A stretch of 64,000 nucleotides of DNA from an uncultured Gemmataceae bacterium (GTDB lineage Bacteria; Planctomycetota; Planctomycetia; Gemmatales; Gemmataceae): positions 1 to 64,000 of the forward strand of contig CALDUY010000029.1 of NCBI GenBank assembly GCA_937923405.1, given 5' to 3'. Shown here piece after piece: positions 61,767 to 64,000 of the stretch. The position numbers and the translations under genes are program-made. Every line of letters begins with the position of its first letter. The stretch's first letter is position 1. The notes under the pieces were generated by a model that saw only the letters and a list, made by a program, of their open reading frames with translations, ran no database searches and was not told the origin of the DNA.

Positions 61767-63731
61767 TTATGCAGTCGTGGAGAGCAATTCCTCGTGAGGA
61801 CAGATGCGAGCAGTGATTCGTTCGCGTTGCAACTGGGCCAGCAGATCTTCAGCTTCACCGCGTGTCAGTCCTCCGGCCAGACGAAATGGCACCTGGCTGG
61901 TGAGTTGATCCGCCTCCTCCAGACTACAACCGTTCTTCATCCGAGCTATGCCAATTAACCAGTCACGCGCCGTTCCCGGCATCGCAGTGACCTCGACGGC
62001 AAAGGCTGCCGTGGCTGGCTTACGCTGTAGCAGCGGTTCCACGTCATCCAAAGCGACCACGCAGAAGAGTCGATCCCCCGGTTCTAGTCGTCCCGCCAGC
62101 AGGGACTTAGGCGGCGGCACCGTTGCTTTGGTGCGTTCGAGACAGACCGGTAGCATGTGGTAATCGACGGCCAAGGCTCGAATCGTTTTCCCGGCAAATC
62201 GATCTCCTTCGTCGATGATTAAGTCAATGACGGCGAACAGGCGTTCGTCGATGAAGAAGACACTTTCGACACGGTCGCCGAACAGGCCAGCGAGGAAGGC
62301 TGGAGCCGCCAGAGCTGGTACGCAAACCGCCAAGGCCACGCCTGCCGCGTCGCGCAGCATCTGAGCAAACTGTGGATCGTTGAGCAACAGAACCATGCGG
62401 CACTGCGGATTCAACTCCTGCACCAACAGAGCGACTTCGAGGTTGGTCATGTCGTTGTTCGTCGCCGACACCACCGCTCGTGCCGTGCCGACGTTGGCCT
62501 GACGCAACAGTTCGATGACGCTGGCATCGCCGATCATCACGGCGGCTCCCAGTCGCCGGGCCGTGCTGACGAAGCGGTTAGTGGGATCGAGTTCGATGAC
62601 GACGACCGGCTCCTTGAGGCGGACCAACTCCTCGACAACGCGAAAACCGACGGTACTCAGTCCGCAGACGACGACATGCCCCGATTCGGGAATGCGGCGA
62701 ACCTCCAGCGCGCCGCCGAGTTTGGCCCGCAGCAGATATTGTGTGACAAAGGCAGTGAATGCCGCCAATAGTACTGCGCCGGTGATCCGCAGAGCGCTGA
62801 CATACACCCGAATGACGTCGTACTTCTCGTCGGGCAGTGCCGCCGCCGTCGCCATCACGCTGACGGTCTGCAACAAGGCTTTGGCGTAGGTGTAGCCCTC
62901 GACGTTGGCCTTCAGCACGAGGGTGCTGAGGGCGACGACAGAGAAGAAAACCAGGGCACAAATCAGAACAGCCTTCTCCATCTCCAGGACGGTGTTCCAG
63001 GCAGCCCGGCCCATGCGAAACATCCAGTTGGCCCAGCGAGTGGGCGGATCCTGGCGTTCGCCGCTGGACAACAGCGGGGCCAACTCGTGCGGTTCGCCGT
63101 GAACGATCAGATGATCGCCAGCGGCCAGCACGGTCTCGGGGTGGACTTCTAGTAGCGTGCGCCACTTTCCATGCTGGCCGCAGTGGGCCAGGAACACCAC
63201 GTTGCGACGAGTCATCAGTTCACTGAGCGTACGACCACGCAACGGCGAGTTGGGGCTGATGGTGATGTCGACAATCTGACGTAACCCCTCGGGTTGCTCG
63301 TCGACGCGGTAGGTGCCCAGAGCCTGCCCGGTCAGAGCGGTGATGGCCAGAATTGGCGCGGTGAGCATCGACGTAGACAGGGCGAAGACGTTGGACACGG
63401 CTTTGCCCAGCCGAGCCAACAGGTTCTGATTGAACATCCGCAGCACGATGCGAACGTCGCGATTGAGGCTACGGACGGCCAGAGCCGTTGTAACATTAAT
63501 CAGATCGTCATTGGTGAGAATAAGGACACCGCCTGCCTCGTCCGCGCCGGCGGCTTGCAGCACCTCCCGCTGGCGGCAGTCGCCGACGATCAGCCGCGCA
63601 CCCCGTAGCCGGGGATCGTCGGGTTTGCACACGGTGTCGATGATGACCACGGGACGCCGAGTCGCCAGTAGATAATCAAGCACGCGACTGCCCATCCGGC
63701 CCAAGCCACAGAGGATGATCGGTTTTTCCAT
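61767..63731 (-). CDS. TrkA/RCK-domain channel-like membrane protein with L7/L12-like C-terminus
   Basis: A 654-residue protein. An N-terminal TrkA-N/RCK Rossmann domain (IILCGLGRMGSRVLDYL, D-rich TNDDLINVTTALAVR) and TrkA-C-like part occupy about 1-220. Two TM segments follow at about 249-272 and 307-332, with a short pore-like loop QTVSVMATAAALPDEK at about 284-300. A second RCK Rossmann domain starts near 345 (HVVVCGLSTVGFRVVEEL) with its own TrkA-C-like part. The last 70 residues resemble the L7/L12 C-terminal fold (IGIARMKNGCSLEEADQL, GLTRGEAEDLLAQL). It is probably a ligand-gated K+ or other ion channel. The K+ filter TVGYGD is not present. The start is taken at the ATG at 63731. Confidence 0.8.
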   Translation of the reverse strand: MEKPIILCGLGRMGSRVLDYLLATRRPVVIIDTVCKPDDPRLRGARLIVGDCRQREVLQAAGADEAGGVLILTNDDLINVTTALAVRSLNRDVRIVLRMFNQNLLARLGKAVSNVFALSTSMLTAPILAITALTGQALGTYRVDEQPEGLRQIVDITISPNSPLRGRTLSELMTRRNVVFLAHCGQHGKWRTLLEVHPETVLAAGDHLIVHGEPHELAPLLSSGERQDPPTRWANWMFRMGRAAWNTVLEMEKAVLICALVFFSVVALSTLVLKANVEGYTYAKALLQTVSVMATAAALPDEKYDVIRVYVSALRITGAVLLAAFTAFVTQYLLRAKLGGALEVRRIPESGHVVVCGLSTVGFRVVEELVRLKEPVVVIELDPTNRFVSTARRLGAAVMIGDASVIELLRQANVGTARAVVSATNNDMTNLEVALLVQELNPQCRMVLLLNDPQFAQMLRDAAGVALAVCVPALAAPAFLAGLFGDRVESVFFIDERLFAVIDLIIDEGDRFAGKTIRALAVDYHMLPVCLERTKATVPPPKSLLAGRLEPGDRLFCVVALDDVEPLLQRKPATAAFAVEVTAMPGTARDWLIGIARMKNGCSLEEADQLTSQVPFRLAGGLTRGEAEDLLAQLQRERITARICPHEELLSTTA

Positions 63732-63759
63732 GTAATGCCTCTCTAGTTGCTCGACCAGG

Positions 63760-64000
63760 TCAAGGACGCAACAACTCGCGAACCACCTCGACCAGCGCTG
63801 CCGGTGGTAGCTGATTCTCTCCCAGTTTGTAATAGGCGCTCTGATCATCGACGATGCGTAGCTCGTTGCAGCGGGCGGCCAACTCCTTGATCTTGCGCGG
63901 TCCCTTATAGCGGAATACCAAGTAAGTGGCTCCCGTGGTCAATCCTTCAGGTGGACCTTCGAGATGAACGTCGGCGATGCGCCAATTGGTCGCCAGGATG
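63760..64000 (-). CDS. C-terminal part of an unrecognised protein (runs off the window)
   Basis: The frame remains open from the window edge to a TGA at 63760-63762, giving at least 79 residues without a start in view. It contains TNWRIADVHLEGPPEGLT, TTGATYLVFRYKGPRKIKEL and ends VEVVRELLRP. I do not recognise the family. It lies 28 bases upstream of the channel-like gene on the same strand, so the two are probably an operon. Confidence 0.55.
   Translation of the reverse strand, partial: ILATNWRIADVHLEGPPEGLTTGATYLVFRYKGPRKIKELAARCNELRIVDDQSAYYKLGENQLPPAALVEVVRELLRP

Overview
The window looks like a chromosomal segment of a planctomycete (Planctomycetota), most likely from the Gemmataceae or a close relative. 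This is inference from gene content: a Tat-exported DUF1501 protein, a TIGR03000 protein, a giant DUF4175 coiled-coil protein, three Ser/Thr kinases with a transmembrane segment and C-terminal TPR or WD40 parts, two ECF sigma factor loci with large extracytoplasmic modules, an orphan solute-binding lipoprotein, and high G+C DNA with many GTG/TTG/ATG start choices. I see no rRNA, tRNA, CRISPR array, prophage or intact insertion sequence.

Layout. 1-7.2 kb: tandem repeats, DUF1501, TIGR03000, then DUF4175 on the minus strand. 7.5-12.8 kb: an ECF sigma factor followed 18 bp later by a 1555-residue zinc-finger anti-sigma/alpha-2-macroglobulin fusion. 12.8-14.8 kb: a VapBC-like toxin-antitoxin pair lying between an enolase-superfamily gene and a duplicated, decayed piece of that gene's 3' end. 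15-25.6 kb: holA-pdxA, an ABC-2 permease, a small gene with a sigma-54-like promoter, a kinase-TPR protein, a STAS protein, two Hsp20 genes and a YifB/ComM ATPase. 25.7-35.4 kb, all minus strand: a nitrogen/carbon block of lysR-gltB-(small ParB-like gene)-(dual-specificity phosphatase)-gltD-icd. 35.5-43 kb: a kinase, a membrane-anchored Gfo/Idh-like protein, a LarA-like protein, an aldehyde dehydrogenase plus class III aminotransferase pair and a ROK kinase. 43-49 kb: an ECF sigma factor fused to a TM and STN-like domains, a TlpA-like protein, a PanE-like reductase, a receiver, a YkgJ-type protein and a desaturase. 49-58 kb: FHA-mutY-DUF255 (thioredoxin-like) operon, a solute-binding lipoprotein, a remnant of a hybrid kinase receiver, a Gfo/Idh/MocA oxidoreductase, hemH and a 7Fe ferredoxin. 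58-64 kb: a kinase with WD40 repeats and an unusual TrkA/RCK channel-like protein.

How the genes fit together. The lysR/gltB/gltD/icd block sits at the 2-oxoglutarate/glutamate node, with icd supplying 2-oxoglutarate and GOGAT consuming it. A phosphatase gene and a GHHR-motif gene sit between the two GOGAT subunits. The most unusual system is the ECF sigma factor with its membrane anti-sigma factor, whose extracytoplasmic part is a thioester-containing alpha-2-macroglobulin with a TM hairpin placed where the protease bait region should be. The second ECF locus in the window also carries a fused TM and extracytoplasmic domain, here on the sigma factor itself.

Intergenic DNA carries three palindromic repeat families, mostly at convergent gene ends. 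Their arms sometimes supply or touch the stop codon of the neighbouring gene. All functional statements are read from sequence motifs and remembered family features; no database search was run.
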